Assembly (NCBI GenBank): GCA_963717115.1
Contig: CAVQVO010000002.1
Coordinates: forward strand, 434,001-498,000
Source: JBBQUN01 sp963717115
GTDB taxonomy: Bacteria; Actinomycetota; Acidimicrobiia; Acidimicrobiales; SZUA-35
DNA length: 64,000 bases
Direction: 5' to 3'
Shown here: positions 54,858-63,649 of the stretch, in pieces
Layout of the letters: each line of letters begins with the position of its first letter
Numbering within the stretch: position 1 is the stretch's first letter
The notes under the pieces: generated by a model
Databases searched by the model: none
What the model was told of the DNA's origin: nothing
Seen by the model: only the letters and a program-made list of their open reading frames with translations
Translations under genes and position numbers: made by a program

Positions 54858-56181
54858 CTACCGCCAGTTCGGCGCACCCTCGGAGGACGGGGCGCCGGCG
54901 GGCGGCGGTGGACCAGGGTCCCGCTCGAGATGGTGGTCGAGGTGGCGGTCGAGGTGGCGGTGGACGTCGCGGTCGTGGTGGGCGAGTTGATCGCCGAGCT
55001 GGTCGGCGTCTGCCTCGGCGAGGTCGAGCAGTCGCCGATCACGCACGCCCTCGAGCCGATCGAGTTGACGCTCGAACTGGCGCGACCTCGGGCCGCGCAG
55101 CTCGTCGAGCGCGACCTGGGCCGACGCCAACCCCCGGTGCGCCTTGTCGACCGAGTCACCGAACTTCTGCCACTGATCGCGAACCCCGCCGATCGCCGCC
55201 AGGATCTCATCGCCGCGTCGCTCGACCAGGAAGGCGTCGACGGCCTGTCGGATCACCGCCAGCACGGCGAACAGCGAGGTGGGGCTGCACAGCACGACCT
55301 TGTGACCCAGCGCGAAGTCGATGAGTTCGGGGTCGTGCTCGTGCAGGAACCCGTAGACGCTCTCGTTGGGGATGAACAGCAACAGGTAGTCCACGGTGGT
55401 CGACGGGTCGACGTAGCCCCGATCGACCAGCTCTCGCACCCGGTTGCGAACATCGACCCCGAAACGCCGAGTGTGGCGATCAGCCTCGCCTGGATCGACC
55501 GCCTCGATCGCCCGGAGGTAGTTGTCGATCGGGAACTTGACGTCCATGTGGACCAGATGGCCCTTGGGCAGGAAGAACGTGTAGTCGGGCAGGGTGCCAC
55601 CGGCGACGCGTCGTTCGCGAGCGAAGTTGACGCCTTCCACGAAACCGGCAGCAGCGAGCACATCGGCCGCCATGCGCTCACCCCACTGCCCACGGGACTT
55701 GGGCGACGCAAGCGCATGCCGCAGGGAATCGGTGGTGTCGGCGAGTGCACTCGTCACCGCGATCGCCGACTCGAGACCGGTCGTCAGTTGGCCGAACTGC
55801 TGAGCCCGTTCCTGCTGGAGCGAGGTGACCAGATCGCCCACCCGCCGGAGTTCGTCGTTGACGACCTGCACCTGGTGGGCGATCGCGTCTCGATCACGAT
55901 CGATCACCTGTTTGCCCGCCTGCAGCTGATCGCCGAGCTTCGACGAGGCCACCGAGATCGCCGTGTCGAGCGCCGCCCGGGCGCCGTCGGCCCGCTCCTG
56001 ACGCATCACCGCGACCGCAGCCGACAGGATCCGCCGGCGCTCGTCGTCGAGGTCGATTGCCGTCGCCCCGACGCCGTCGCCGATCGAGCAACAGCCCGAC
56101 CAGCAACCCGGCGCCGGCCGCGACCAGGACGACGAACGCCAGCAGCAGGATCGAACGATCGGCAACCAGGGCAGAGACCAT
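54858..56181 (-). CDS. rmuC: RmuC-family DNA recombination protein (frame interrupted)
   Basis: About 441 residues after repair. An N-terminal membrane anchor (ILLLAFVVLVAAGAGLLVGLLL) is followed by a coiled coil and the RmuC nuclease-like core: GQWGERMAADVLAAAGFVEG, LPDYTFFLPKGHLVHMDVKF, VDYLLLFIPNESVYGFL and VVLCSPTSLFAVLAVIRQA. RmuC limits DNA rearrangements at inverted repeats. The frame breaks near 56068 inside a G run; dropping one G joins LLLDRRRRR to ATAIDLDDERRR. The C-terminal tail is unusual: repeated His/Arg/Asp (RHLDRHLDHHLERD). Confidence 0.9.
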
Positions 56182-56288
56182 CGGGCCATGATGACGACCC
56201 CCTGTGACACGTGCCGTGTGAGGGCTTCGCCCTCACGCCTCCGGCACCCGACACACCCACCACGAACAACCGGCCACCCTCAACCGCG

Positions 56289-57674
56289 TCACGCCCGCCG
56301 ACCGGCGGCCCAACAGCGCACGATGGCCTCGACGCAGGCATCGACGTCGGCATCGGTCGTCTCCCAGCCGCTCACGCTGATGCGCAGGTACCGCCGACCC
56401 TGCCACCCGGTCCCCCCGGCCCAGAGGGTGCCCTCGGAGGCGATGGCGGCGATCACGGCATCGGTCGTCTCGTCGTCGCCGAACGACACCAGCACCTGGT
56501 TGAGCACCACGTCGTGCGGGACCACGGCGCCTGCGGCGATCAGTCCGGCGGCGAATCGTCGGGCCTGGGCACACGACCGTTCGACCAGATCGGCCACGCC
56601 CTGCCGGCCCAACGAGTGCAGGGCCGCCCAGACCACGATCCCCCGTGCCTGCTGCGACATCTGCAGGCCGAGATGCATCGGCACCCGGTTCGTCGGTGAT
56701 CCGGATGGATCCTCGACGAGGTAGGCCGCGTCGGCCCGCATCGATCGGGCCAGATCGTTGCCATCGGCCACGATCGCCACCCCGGCGTCGTACGGGACGT
56801 TGAGCCACTTGTGGGCATCGGTGGCCCAGGAATCGGCTGCGTCGATCCCCGCCACCTGGTCGGCCCGCGAGGGAGCCGCAGCGGCCCACGAGCCGAAGGC
56901 GCCGTCGACGTGGACCCACGCCCCTCGCTCCCGCCACTCCGGAACGAGGCCGAACGGGTCACTGGCCCCGGTGTTCACGTTGCCGGCCTGCAACAGCACG
57001 ATCGTCGGGCCGTCGGGCTCGGGAACCCGCTCGGCGCGAATCCGACCCTGCGAATCGGCCGGGACCGTGATCACCTGCCGGCGGCCGAGTCCGGCAATGG
57101 CGATGGCCTTCACCATGGAGGCGTGGGCCTCGGCCCCGACGACGACCGTGATCGCCGGAGCACCCGTCAGACCGTCGTCGGGGACGTTCCAGCCGTGACG
57201 GGCGAGCACGGCATCGCGGGCGGCGACGAGGCAGGTCAGGTTGGCCACCGACGCACCGCTGCAGAAGCCGGCCGTCGCCGTCGGGGGCAGGCCGAGGATC
57301 TCGACCAACCAGCGGGCGGCCACCCGGTCGAGCAGCGAGGCCACGGGCGACATGACCGGCAACGCCGCGTTCTGGTCCCAGGCGGTTGCCAGCACGGTGG
57401 CGGCCAGCGGCGCCGGGAGGGCGCCGCCGGTGACGAAGCCGAAGTAGCGCGGGCCGTTGCTGCGCACGGTCGCCGGAGAGCCGAGCCGGTCGAGCAGGTC
57501 GAGGGTCAGCGGCCGGATCACCCGGCTGCTCGGGCAGCGAGACGTCGAAGCGGTCCAGGGCGGCGATGGCCGCTGCCGACGGGGTGACCGGGCGCCGAGG
57601 CGGTCTCGCGTCCGGTATCGGCGGGCCCGTTCGGCGGCGTCGCGGATCAGGTTCGGGTCATCGGGTCGGATCAC
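56289..57674 (-). CDS. group II PLP-dependent decarboxylase (frame interrupted near N terminus)
   Basis: About 460 residues, the aromatic-amino-acid/glutamate decarboxylase-like fold. RYFGFVTGGALPAPLAA, GFCSGASVANLTCLVAARDAV, VVVGAEAHASMVKAIAIAGL, WVHVDGAFGSWAA and the PLP Lys in SWATDAHKWLNVPYDAGVAIV are present. The GTG at 57674 begins VIRPDDPNLIRDAAERARR. Between about 57602 and 57527 the sensible frame (VTPSAAAIAALDRFDVSLPE) is shifted, implying one missing and one extra base 75 nt apart. Substrate unknown. Confidence 0.87.
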   Translation of the reverse strand: MIRPDDPNLIRDAAERARRYRTRDRLGARSPRRQRPSPPWTASTSRCPSSRVIRPLTLDLLDRLGSPATVRSNGPRYFGFVTGGALPAPLAATVLATAWDQNAALPVMSPVASLLDRVAARWLVEILGLPPTATAGFCSGASVANLTCLVAARDAVLARHGWNVPDDGLTGAPAITVVVGAEAHASMVKAIAIAGLGRRQVITVPADSQGRIRAERVPEPDGPTIVLLQAGNVNTGASDPFGLVPEWRERGAWVHVDGAFGSWAAAAPSRADQVAGIDAADSWATDAHKWLNVPYDAGVAIVADGNDLARSMRADAAYLVEDPSGSPTNRVPMHLGLQMSQQARGIVVWAALHSLGRQGVADLVERSCAQARRFAAGLIAAGAVVPHDVVLNQVLVSFGDDETTDAVIAAIASEGTLWAGGTGWQGRRYLRISVSGWETTDADVDACVEAIVRCWAAGRRA

Positions 57675-57732
57675 CGACGGAGTATCGCACCGACCCCGAT
57701 CGCCGACGGGCGCGCTCGGGCACGACCGAACC

Positions 57733-58040
57733 TCAGTCGAGCGGAGGGAGGTCCCCGAAGTCGAGATCGAGACCCTCGCCCGACGCCGGCACTCGACCTC
57801 GATCACGGTCTGGGGCTTGTCGAACCCGAGGGCCTCCGACAGCCCGATCATCGCCGCCATCAGCACCGACCCGTTCGCCCGTCCTCCGGGCGGAGGCCGC
57901 ATCGGCAGGGCCACCGTGCGGTCGGCGCCATCGTCGACGGGGGTCGGAGCCGATTCGGACGTGGCCTCGACCGGACCACCGGCACCGCCGGGACCGTCGG
58001 CGGGGCGGCTGGCTGCGGGAGGCGGGTCGTTCACCGGCAC
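57733..58040 (-). CDS. small hypothetical protein (frame interrupted)
   Basis: About 102 residues: a Pro/Ala/Gly-rich start MPVNDPPPAASRPADGPGG, a core MAAMIGLSEALGFDKPQTVIEVE and, after a one-base gap near 57791, an acidic tail PASGEGLDLDFGDLPPLD ending at TGA 57733-57735. Family not recognised. It is divergent from the diiron gene and upstream of the decarboxylase. Confidence 0.5.
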
Positions 58041-58055
58041 GGGTTCGAGCGTACA

Positions 58056-58067
58056 GGACCTAGGTCC
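58056..58067. promoter_or_regulatory. perfect palindrome, candidate operator
   Basis: GGACCTAGGTCC, a 12-base perfect palindrome containing the rare CTAG core. It is centred 71 bases before the ATG of the diiron oxygenase gene and 22 bases before the divergent small gene. The outer halves resemble the GGGAC...GTCCC of DosR-type boxes. Regulator unknown. Confidence 0.3.
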
Positions 58068-58132
58068 CTGGTCCCGGTCAGATGATTAGGGCCTTAATGA
58101 TCCAGACCGCCCAGGAACCGAAGGATCGAACG

Positions 58133-59161
58133 ATGAGCACGACCAAGCAGAAGCTGGCCAGCGAGATGGAATTCCCGCCCACCGTCGGCCCCGGCAACAT
58201 CTACCCCCTCGCCTGGCGGCGGGAGACCCAGAAGATGGAGGAGATCTATGCCGCCGCCCAACGGGAGAACTGGGACCCGGCGGCGCTTCCCTGGGACACG
58301 TTCGACGTCGACGCCTACAGCTGGGAACAGCGCGAGGCCATGGCGTACTGGTGGACGTTGCTCAGCGTGTTCGACGCCTCGGCGCCCCCGGTCTTCGCCG
58401 CAGCCCTGATCAAGACCTACGAGGACCACGAAGAGGATCCCGTGCGACGCTGCTTCTTCTCGGTCACCCGAGACGAGCAGAACCACGAGCAGATGTGCGG
58501 CCTGGCCATCACCAAACTGCTCGACTGGCCCGACCCGATCACCTACGAACCCAAGACCGAGCTCGGCGAACGCCTCCAGAAGAACGCCAAGTGGCTCTAC
58601 TGGAACGGGGCCCGCTACTGGGACGGCTACAAGCAGGCCGTGCCCCGCTACGACCTCGCCGTGCTCTTCAGCTCGTTCCTGATGGGCGAGATCGCCGCCG
58701 CCACCATCTTCCACCAGATGGCCGCCGGCGCCACCGAACCCGTCTTCGAGGCCGCCTTCAAGAACATCGGTCGCGACGAGGGCCGGCACATGGCGATCTG
58801 CCTGACACTCATGCAACGCGACTATCCCAAGCTCGATCTCGAGAACCGAGCGATCATCACGAAGCAGATCCGGGCCGGTTACCTGTTCCTGTCGGCGGTG
58901 CTGTTCGAACCACCGGCCGACTTCTGGGATCTCCCGGCCGACTTCATCGACAACCAGCGCGCCGGTGAGGCCGTCGCCCGATCGGCCGGGTTCCACATCC
59001 CCGACTACGAGACCAAGAAGGAGAACTGGCGGGGGGCCATCCTCAATCTCAAGGGCGTGCTCGACCAGTACGACATCCCGTTCCCGGCGATCCCCGAGGT
59101 CGGTATCTCCGGTGAAGAGGTCAGCGACGTCGACCTCGACGACATCATCCCCGTCTTCTGA
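58133..59161 (+). CDS. ferritin-like diiron oxygenase/desaturase
   Basis: 342 residues, mostly helical. Likely iron ligands follow the four-Glu/two-His pattern: Glu97 or Glu100 (TYEDHEEDP), Glu115 and His118 (TRDEQNHEQM), Glu186 (FLMGEIAAATIF), Glu216 and His219 (GRDEGRHMAICL). The architecture is that of ribonucleotide-reductase R2-like, multicomponent-monooxygenase or acyl-desaturase diiron proteins; which one is not decidable. ATG 58133 has AAGGA eight bases upstream. The next gene encodes a 2Fe-2S/flavin reductase, so this is probably the oxygenase of a two-component electron-transfer system. Confidence 0.87.
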   Translation: MSTTKQKLASEMEFPPTVGPGNIYPLAWRRETQKMEEIYAAAQRENWDPAALPWDTFDVDAYSWEQREAMAYWWTLLSVFDASAPPVFAAALIKTYEDHEEDPVRRCFFSVTRDEQNHEQMCGLAITKLLDWPDPITYEPKTELGERLQKNAKWLYWNGARYWDGYKQAVPRYDLAVLFSSFLMGEIAAATIFHQMAAGATEPVFEAAFKNIGRDEGRHMAICLTLMQRDYPKLDLENRAIITKQIRAGYLFLSAVLFEPPADFWDLPADFIDNQRAGEAVARSAGFHIPDYETKKENWRGAILNLKGVLDQYDIPFPAIPEVGISGEEVSDVDLDDIIPVF

Positions 59162-59224
59162 GACCAACCGCCGTCCCCCCGTTGAAACCCGAGCGAGCCC
59201 TCGCTCCCCTCCCCCGGAGTCGCC

Positions 59225-60286
59225 ATGCCGTCCACCCCGTCATCGTCGCAGATCAAGCTCGCCCCCTCGGGGGCCGTGGTCGAGGCCCAGCCGGGCGACA
59301 CGATCCTCGGAGCGCTCGAACGAGCCGGGTACGCGCTCGCCAACAACTGCCGGGCCGGGGCCTGCGGCGAGTGCAAGACGAAGGTGCTCGACGGGGAGTT
59401 CGACCAGGGCATGGTGCTCACCATGGCCCTGTCGCTGACCGAGCGTGAAGCCGGCTACGGACTCGATGTGCATGGCAACGCCGATCTCACCGATCGTCGA
59501 GATCGAGTTCGGCACCGAAGACGCCCGGCCGACGCTGTTCCCACCCCGGACGGGCATGGCGTTCGTCGTGACCGACCGGATCGAGCGGACACCCTCGATC
59601 ATCGAACTGCGCGTACGACCGCGGGGCAAACCGCTTCGCTACTGGCCCGGCCAGTACGTCCAGCTCGGCAGCGCCGAACCCGGCGCCCCCCAACGCTGCT
59701 ACTCGATCGCCAACGCGCCCACGACCCGACGGTGAGCTCATCTTCCTCGTCACCCGAGTCGACGGAGGCGCAGACCAGCAACTGGCTGCACGATCAGGTC
59801 CGGCCCGGGGACTCGATCCTGCTCGACGGGCCCTACGGCACGTTCGTCGGCGACCCCAACACCGAGACGCCCGTCGTCTGTCTCGCCTCCGGATCGGGCC
59901 TCGCCCCGATCCTCGCCCTCACCGACGCCGCCCTGCGTCGCGGCTTCTCCCACCCGGTGACCCTGGTGTTCTCGGCCCGCACACCCGACGACGTCCTCGA
60001 CCCCGGGCTCTTCGCCTGGTGGTCGTCGATCCACCCGAACTTCCGGGCCGTGGTCACCTACACCGGCGACGAGGTCCCCGAGGGCGCCCGGGCCGGCCGC
60101 GTCCCGACCATCCTCGGCGACCTGTTCGGCGACCTGGGCGACACGAGCGTGTTCATCGCCGGGAATCCCGACTTCGTCGCCGATTGCGAGGCGGCGGCAC
60201 TCGAGCTCGGCGCCGACCCCGGCCTGATCCACACCGAGGGCTACGTCAACCAGCGCATCGTGGCCCTCGACCATCCCTCGGCCTGA
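59225..60286 (+). CDS. 2Fe-2S ferredoxin-FAD-NAD(P)H reductase, oxygenase electron-transfer component (frame interrupted)
   Basis: About 352 residues after repair. The N-terminal plant-type ferredoxin has three Cys in NCRAGACGECKTKV; the fourth (GLMCMATPIS) appears only after correcting a break near 59465. The FAD domain has RCYSIANAP. The NAD(P) domain has VCLASGSGLAPILAL and VFIAGNPDFVADCEA. Two further breaks near 59728 and 59770 bracket GELIFLVTRVDGG. Three +1 events restore the frame overall. The layout is that of BenC/TmoF-type reductases and fits the diiron protein 63 bases upstream. Confidence 0.88.
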   Translation: MPSTPSSSQIKLAPSGAVVEAQPGDTILGALERAGYALANNCRAGACGECKTKVLDGEFDQGMVLTMALSLTEREAGYGLDVHGNADLTDRRDRVRHRRRPADAVPTPDGHGVRRDRPDRADTLDHRTARTTAGQTASLLARPVRPARQRRTRRPPTLLLDRQRAHDPTVSSSSSSPESTEAQTSNWLHDQVRPGDSILLDGPYGTFVGDPNTETPVVCLASGSGLAPILALTDAALRRGFSHPVTLVFSARTPDDVLDPGLFAWWSSIHPNFRAVVTYTGDEVPEGARAGRVPTILGDLFGDLGDTSVFIAGNPDFVADCEAAALELGADPGLIHTEGYVNQRIVALDHPSA

Positions 60287-60314
60287 CTGCGTCCGCGGGC
60301 CGCCGAGACGGCCG

Positions 60315-61165
60315 TCAGCTCCCGTCGAACACGGGGTTCCGTTTCTCGACGAAGGCGGCCGCGGCCTCTCGGTGATCGGCGGTGCTCATACAACGCACCA
60401 TCGCCGCGGCTTCGGCGTCGAGCGCCGCCGCCAGGCCGACCTGCTGGGCGCGGTTGATGTTCTCCTTCATGTACCGCTGGGCGATCGGGGCCCGGGTGGC
60501 CAGCGACCGGCAGTAGTCGAGGGCCGCGGCGTCGAAGTCGTCGTCGGGCAGGACGACGTTGACCAGTCCGAGATCCCTGGCCTCGACGGCGGTGAGCCGC
60601 GGTGAGGTGAAGTAGAGCTCCTTGGCCTTGGCCGGTCCGACCAGATGGGTCAGGAACCAGCTGCCGCCGAAGTCACCCGAGGCTCCGACGTTGGCGAAGG
60701 CGGTCACGATCACGGCACGCTCGGCGGCGAGACGGAGATCGGCCGCGAGGGCGATCGAGAGTCCGGCTCCCGCAGCGGCACCGGGGAGCGCGGCGACGAC
60801 GGGCTTCGGGTACTCGTGGATGGCGAGCGACAGCTCACGCTGGCGGGTTCGCAGGTTGGCGATCGGCGTCTTCGAGTCCCGGCAGGACGACTCGACGGTG
60901 CACCGCTGTTGCGCTCGTGCATGCCCTTCACGTCACCACCGGCGCAGAATGCGTTGCCGTTGCCGGTGACCATGACCACTCGCACCGCCGGGTCGTCGCG
61001 CAGCACCGGCAGGGCGGCCGCGAAGCCGGCGTAGATCCCTTCGGAGAGGGCGTTGCGGCGCTCGGGTCGGTTGAAGGTGATCACCCCGACGTTGCCGTCG
61101 ATCCGGGCCAGGAGGTCTTCGGTCCCGGTGTCGATGTGGGTGGTGGACGTTGCGGTGTCGGTCAT
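60315..61165 (-). CDS. enoyl-CoA hydratase/isomerase family protein (frame interrupted)
   Basis: About 284 residues, crotonase fold. NRPERRNALSEGIYAGF, the first oxyanion-hole block NAFCAGGDVKGMHERN, the second PGAAAGAGLSIALAADLRLA, then SGDFGGSWFLTHLVGPAKAKEL and DLGLVNVVLPDDDF. One base appears missing near 60902, after KGMHERNSG; the next frame resumes TVESSCRDSKTPIANL. ATG 61165 has GGAG upstream. Substrate unknown. Confidence 0.9.
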
Positions 61166-61279
61166 TGGACGCTCCCTGCTCGTTGTCGACAGCTTCGCCC
61201 CGGCCCCGAACGACTGCAAACCGGCCTCGGGCACCGACCGGATCCGCCGTCTCGGCACCGCGGTCCCTACCCTCGGCTC

Positions 61280-62074
61280 ATGAAGACGGAGCCGTCCACC
61301 GGGAGACCACAGCGTTTGCAGGAGGGACCGCGCCGGCTGGAACCACACTGCCCGCACCGGATCCGCCGCGAGGTCATGCACATGTGGTGGGAGGACCTCA
61401 GCTTCTTCCACTACGACATCGACCCCGACCGGGTCCAGGCGACGCTCCCCGACGGACTCACCGTCGACACACTCGACGGACGCACCTGGGTCGCCCTCGT
61501 GCCCTTCGACATGCGCGTCGGCGCCCCGGGCGGTTGGCAACTGCCGTGGGTCGGGCACTTCCGTGAGACGAACGTGCGAACCTACGTGGTCGGTCCCGAC
61601 GGCACGCCCGGTGTCTGGTTCTCCTCGCTCGAGGCCAGTGACGCGGCGGCCACCTTCACGGCCCGCGTCAGCTACGGGCTCCCCTACTTCTGGGCCGACA
61701 TGTCGATCCAACGCAGCGGGACGCGGATCACCTACGAGTCGCGGCGGCGACGACCGGGACCCCGGGGCGCCCATCACCGGTCGGTGGTCCGGGTCGGGGC
61801 GCGCATCGAGCCGCACGAGGTCACCCCGGTCGAGCACTTCCTGACGGCGCGGTGGGGCCTGTACTCGACCTGGCGGAACCGACTGGTCTACGCCCCCATC
61901 GAACACGACCCCTGGCCCTTGCACCGGGCGACCCTGCTCGAGCTCGACGACGACCTGATGGAGGTCGCCGGACTGGCGCCGGCCCCCGACGTCCGACCGC
62001 TCGTGCACTGGACCCCCGGAACCGCCATTCGTATCGGGCGCCCCCGCTTCGCCCGGCCCCCGGGCCGCGACTGA
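61280..62074 (+). CDS. DUF2071 (YqjF-like) protein
   Basis: 264 residues. MWWEDLSFFHYDIDPDRVQATLPDGL, TWVALVPFDMRVG, FRETNVRTYVVGPDG, GVWFSSLEASDA and RVSYGLPYFWADM define the family, whose role is not well established; a lipocalin-like ligand-binding barrel is usually assumed. Divergent from the enoyl-CoA hydratase and 52 bases before the esterase gene, possibly co-transcribed. Confidence 0.88.
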   Translation: MKTEPSTGRPQRLQEGPRRLEPHCPHRIRREVMHMWWEDLSFFHYDIDPDRVQATLPDGLTVDTLDGRTWVALVPFDMRVGAPGGWQLPWVGHFRETNVRTYVVGPDGTPGVWFSSLEASDAAATFTARVSYGLPYFWADMSIQRSGTRITYESRRRRPGPRGAHHRSVVRVGARIEPHEVTPVEHFLTARWGLYSTWRNRLVYAPIEHDPWPLHRATLLELDDDLMEVAGLAPAPDVRPLVHWTPGTAIRIGRPRFARPPGRD

Positions 62075-62126
62075 ACCCCGTCCGGCGGCCTCGACCCGAA
62101 CCCGGGCGAGGTGACACGATGCGGCC

Positions 62127-63068
62127 ATGCCACTGCTCCCCGACGTCGCCGCCGTCCTCGACGCCCTCGCCGCGCTCGGCGCTCCACCGCTGAGCGCCGG
62201 AACCCCCGAACAGGCCCGGATCAACTACGCCCGGGCCCCCAAACCGGCCGGAGAGCTCATGGAGCGGGTCGAGGATCGGGTCGTACCCGGACCCGCCGGC
62301 GACGTTCCCGTCCGGGTGTACACACCCACCGACGATCCCGACCCGGCGCTCATCGCCTTCTTCCACGGCGGCGGGTGGGTGCTGTCGGGCGTCGACGGCC
62401 ACGACAGTCTGGCTCGTCGCATCGCCGCACGAACCGGGGCCGTCGTCGTCTCGGTCGACTACCGCCTGGCCCCGGAGCACCCCTTTCCCGCGCCCCACGA
62501 CGATTGCTGGGCGGTCACCACCTGGCTGGCAGGACACGGCCGAGAGGTCGGCGGCGATCCGGCCCGGCTCGCCGTCGCCGGCGACTCCGCCGGGGGCAAC
62601 CTTGCCGCCGGCGTGGCGCTGCGAGCGAGAGACGAAGGACTCGAGCTCGCCTTCCAGCTGCTGATCTACCCGTGCCTCGACACCGACGCCAACCGACCGT
62701 CCATGGTCGACAACGCGACCGGCTACTTCCTCGAAACCGTCGACATGATGTGGTTCTGGGATCAGTTCGTCCCGACCGAGGAGCGGACGAATCCCTATGC
62801 CGTCCCGATGCGCGCCGAGCACGTGCGAGGTCTCGCTCCGGCCCTCATCCAGACCGCCGAGTACGACCCCCTGCGCGACGAGGGGGAGGCGTGGGGCGCT
62901 CGCCTGGCCGAGGCCGGCGTTCCGGTCACCGTCACCCGTTACGACGGCGTGGTCCACGGCTTCGTCAGCCGTTGGGAGCAGATGGCGCGGGCCCTCGACG
63001 CCCACGACGAGATCGGCGCCATCGTCGGCTCGGCCCTCGCTCGCCGGCCGGGCCGACCTACGAGATGA
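62127..63068 (+). CDS. alpha/beta hydrolase, HSL/GDXG lipolytic family
   Basis: 313 residues. The oxyanion HGGG motif is FFHGGGWVLSG, the nucleophile elbow AVAGDSAGGNLAAG (Ser), with acid Asp in TAEYDPLRDEGEAWG and catalytic His in DGVVHGFVSRW. VVSVDYRLAPEHPFPAPHDD is also typical. Cytosolic esterase or lipase; substrate unknown. It overlaps the convergent DUF4870 gene by 11 bp. Confidence 0.93.
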   Translation: MPLLPDVAAVLDALAALGAPPLSAGTPEQARINYARAPKPAGELMERVEDRVVPGPAGDVPVRVYTPTDDPDPALIAFFHGGGWVLSGVDGHDSLARRIAARTGAVVVSVDYRLAPEHPFPAPHDDCWAVTTWLAGHGREVGGDPARLAVAGDSAGGNLAAGVALRARDEGLELAFQLLIYPCLDTDANRPSMVDNATGYFLETVDMMWFWDQFVPTEERTNPYAVPMRAEHVRGLAPALIQTAEYDPLRDEGEAWGARLAEAGVPVTVTRYDGVVHGFVSRWEQMARALDAHDEIGAIVGSALARRPGRPTR

Positions 63069-63585
63069 ACCGGATCGTCAGCGGGTAGCGGTAGTACTCG
63101 CCCCGGTTGGCGGCGACGGCGGCGACGATGTGCAGGATCACGACGCCGATGGCCAGGAACGGCAGGGCGATGAACAGGAAGATCCCGACGAGCACGAACA
63201 GCAGGATGAACGACACGATGATGTAGGCGAACGAATAGATGGCGATCGAGATGGCGAAGTTGAGGGCCTCGGCCGCCTGATCCCGCACGAACCGCGACTC
63301 GTCCTTCTTGATCAGGTAGATGATGAGCGGACCGAGGAAGGTCGCCACCAGCCCGAGCAGGTGGGCGAGCATCGCCATGGTCCGCTCGTCGGCGGTCGTG
63401 CCGTTCGGGCCGACCATGGCCACGCCGGGAGCCGGGGCAACGCCGCCAGGCGGGGCCACCCCCGGGGGGCCGGCGCCGACGCCGGGCGCCGTGTGCGATG
63501 TCCAGTCCGATCCGTCCCAGTACCGTTGATTGCCCTCGGGGGTCGGGTACCAACCGGCCGGGGCTCCCTCACCCTCGTTCGTCAT
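63058..63585 (-). CDS. DUF2510/DUF4870 membrane protein
   Basis: 175 residues. An N-terminal DUF2510 patch (PAGWYPTPEGNQRYWDGSDW), a Pro/Gly linker, then DUF4870: MAMLAHLLGLVATFLGPLII, KKDESRFVRDQAAEALNF and two further membrane segments (YSFAYIIVSFILLFVLVGIF and LPFLAIGVVILHIVAAVAAN). ATG 63585 begins MTNEGEGAPAGWYP; function of this common actinobacterial family is unknown. Confidence 0.88.
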   Translation of the reverse strand: MTNEGEGAPAGWYPTPEGNQRYWDGSDWTSHTAPGVGAGPPGVAPPGGVAPAPGVAMVGPNGTTADERTMAMLAHLLGLVATFLGPLIIYLIKKDESRFVRDQAAEALNFAISIAIYSFAYIIVSFILLFVLVGIFLFIALPFLAIGVVILHIVAAVAANRGEYYRYPLTIRFIS

Positions 63586-63649
63586 GGGGCCATTGTGGCA
63601 CTGCCGGACGCCGCGCACCGAGAGCAATTCGTCGTGTCGGCGCGATCGG

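Noticed and set aside
57733..58040. Treating the N-terminal part of the 583-codon frame 56289-58040 as the decarboxylase N terminus
   Set aside because: The decarboxylase reads sensibly from GTG 57674, and the upstream part resolves into a separate small gene with its own TGA after one-base correction.
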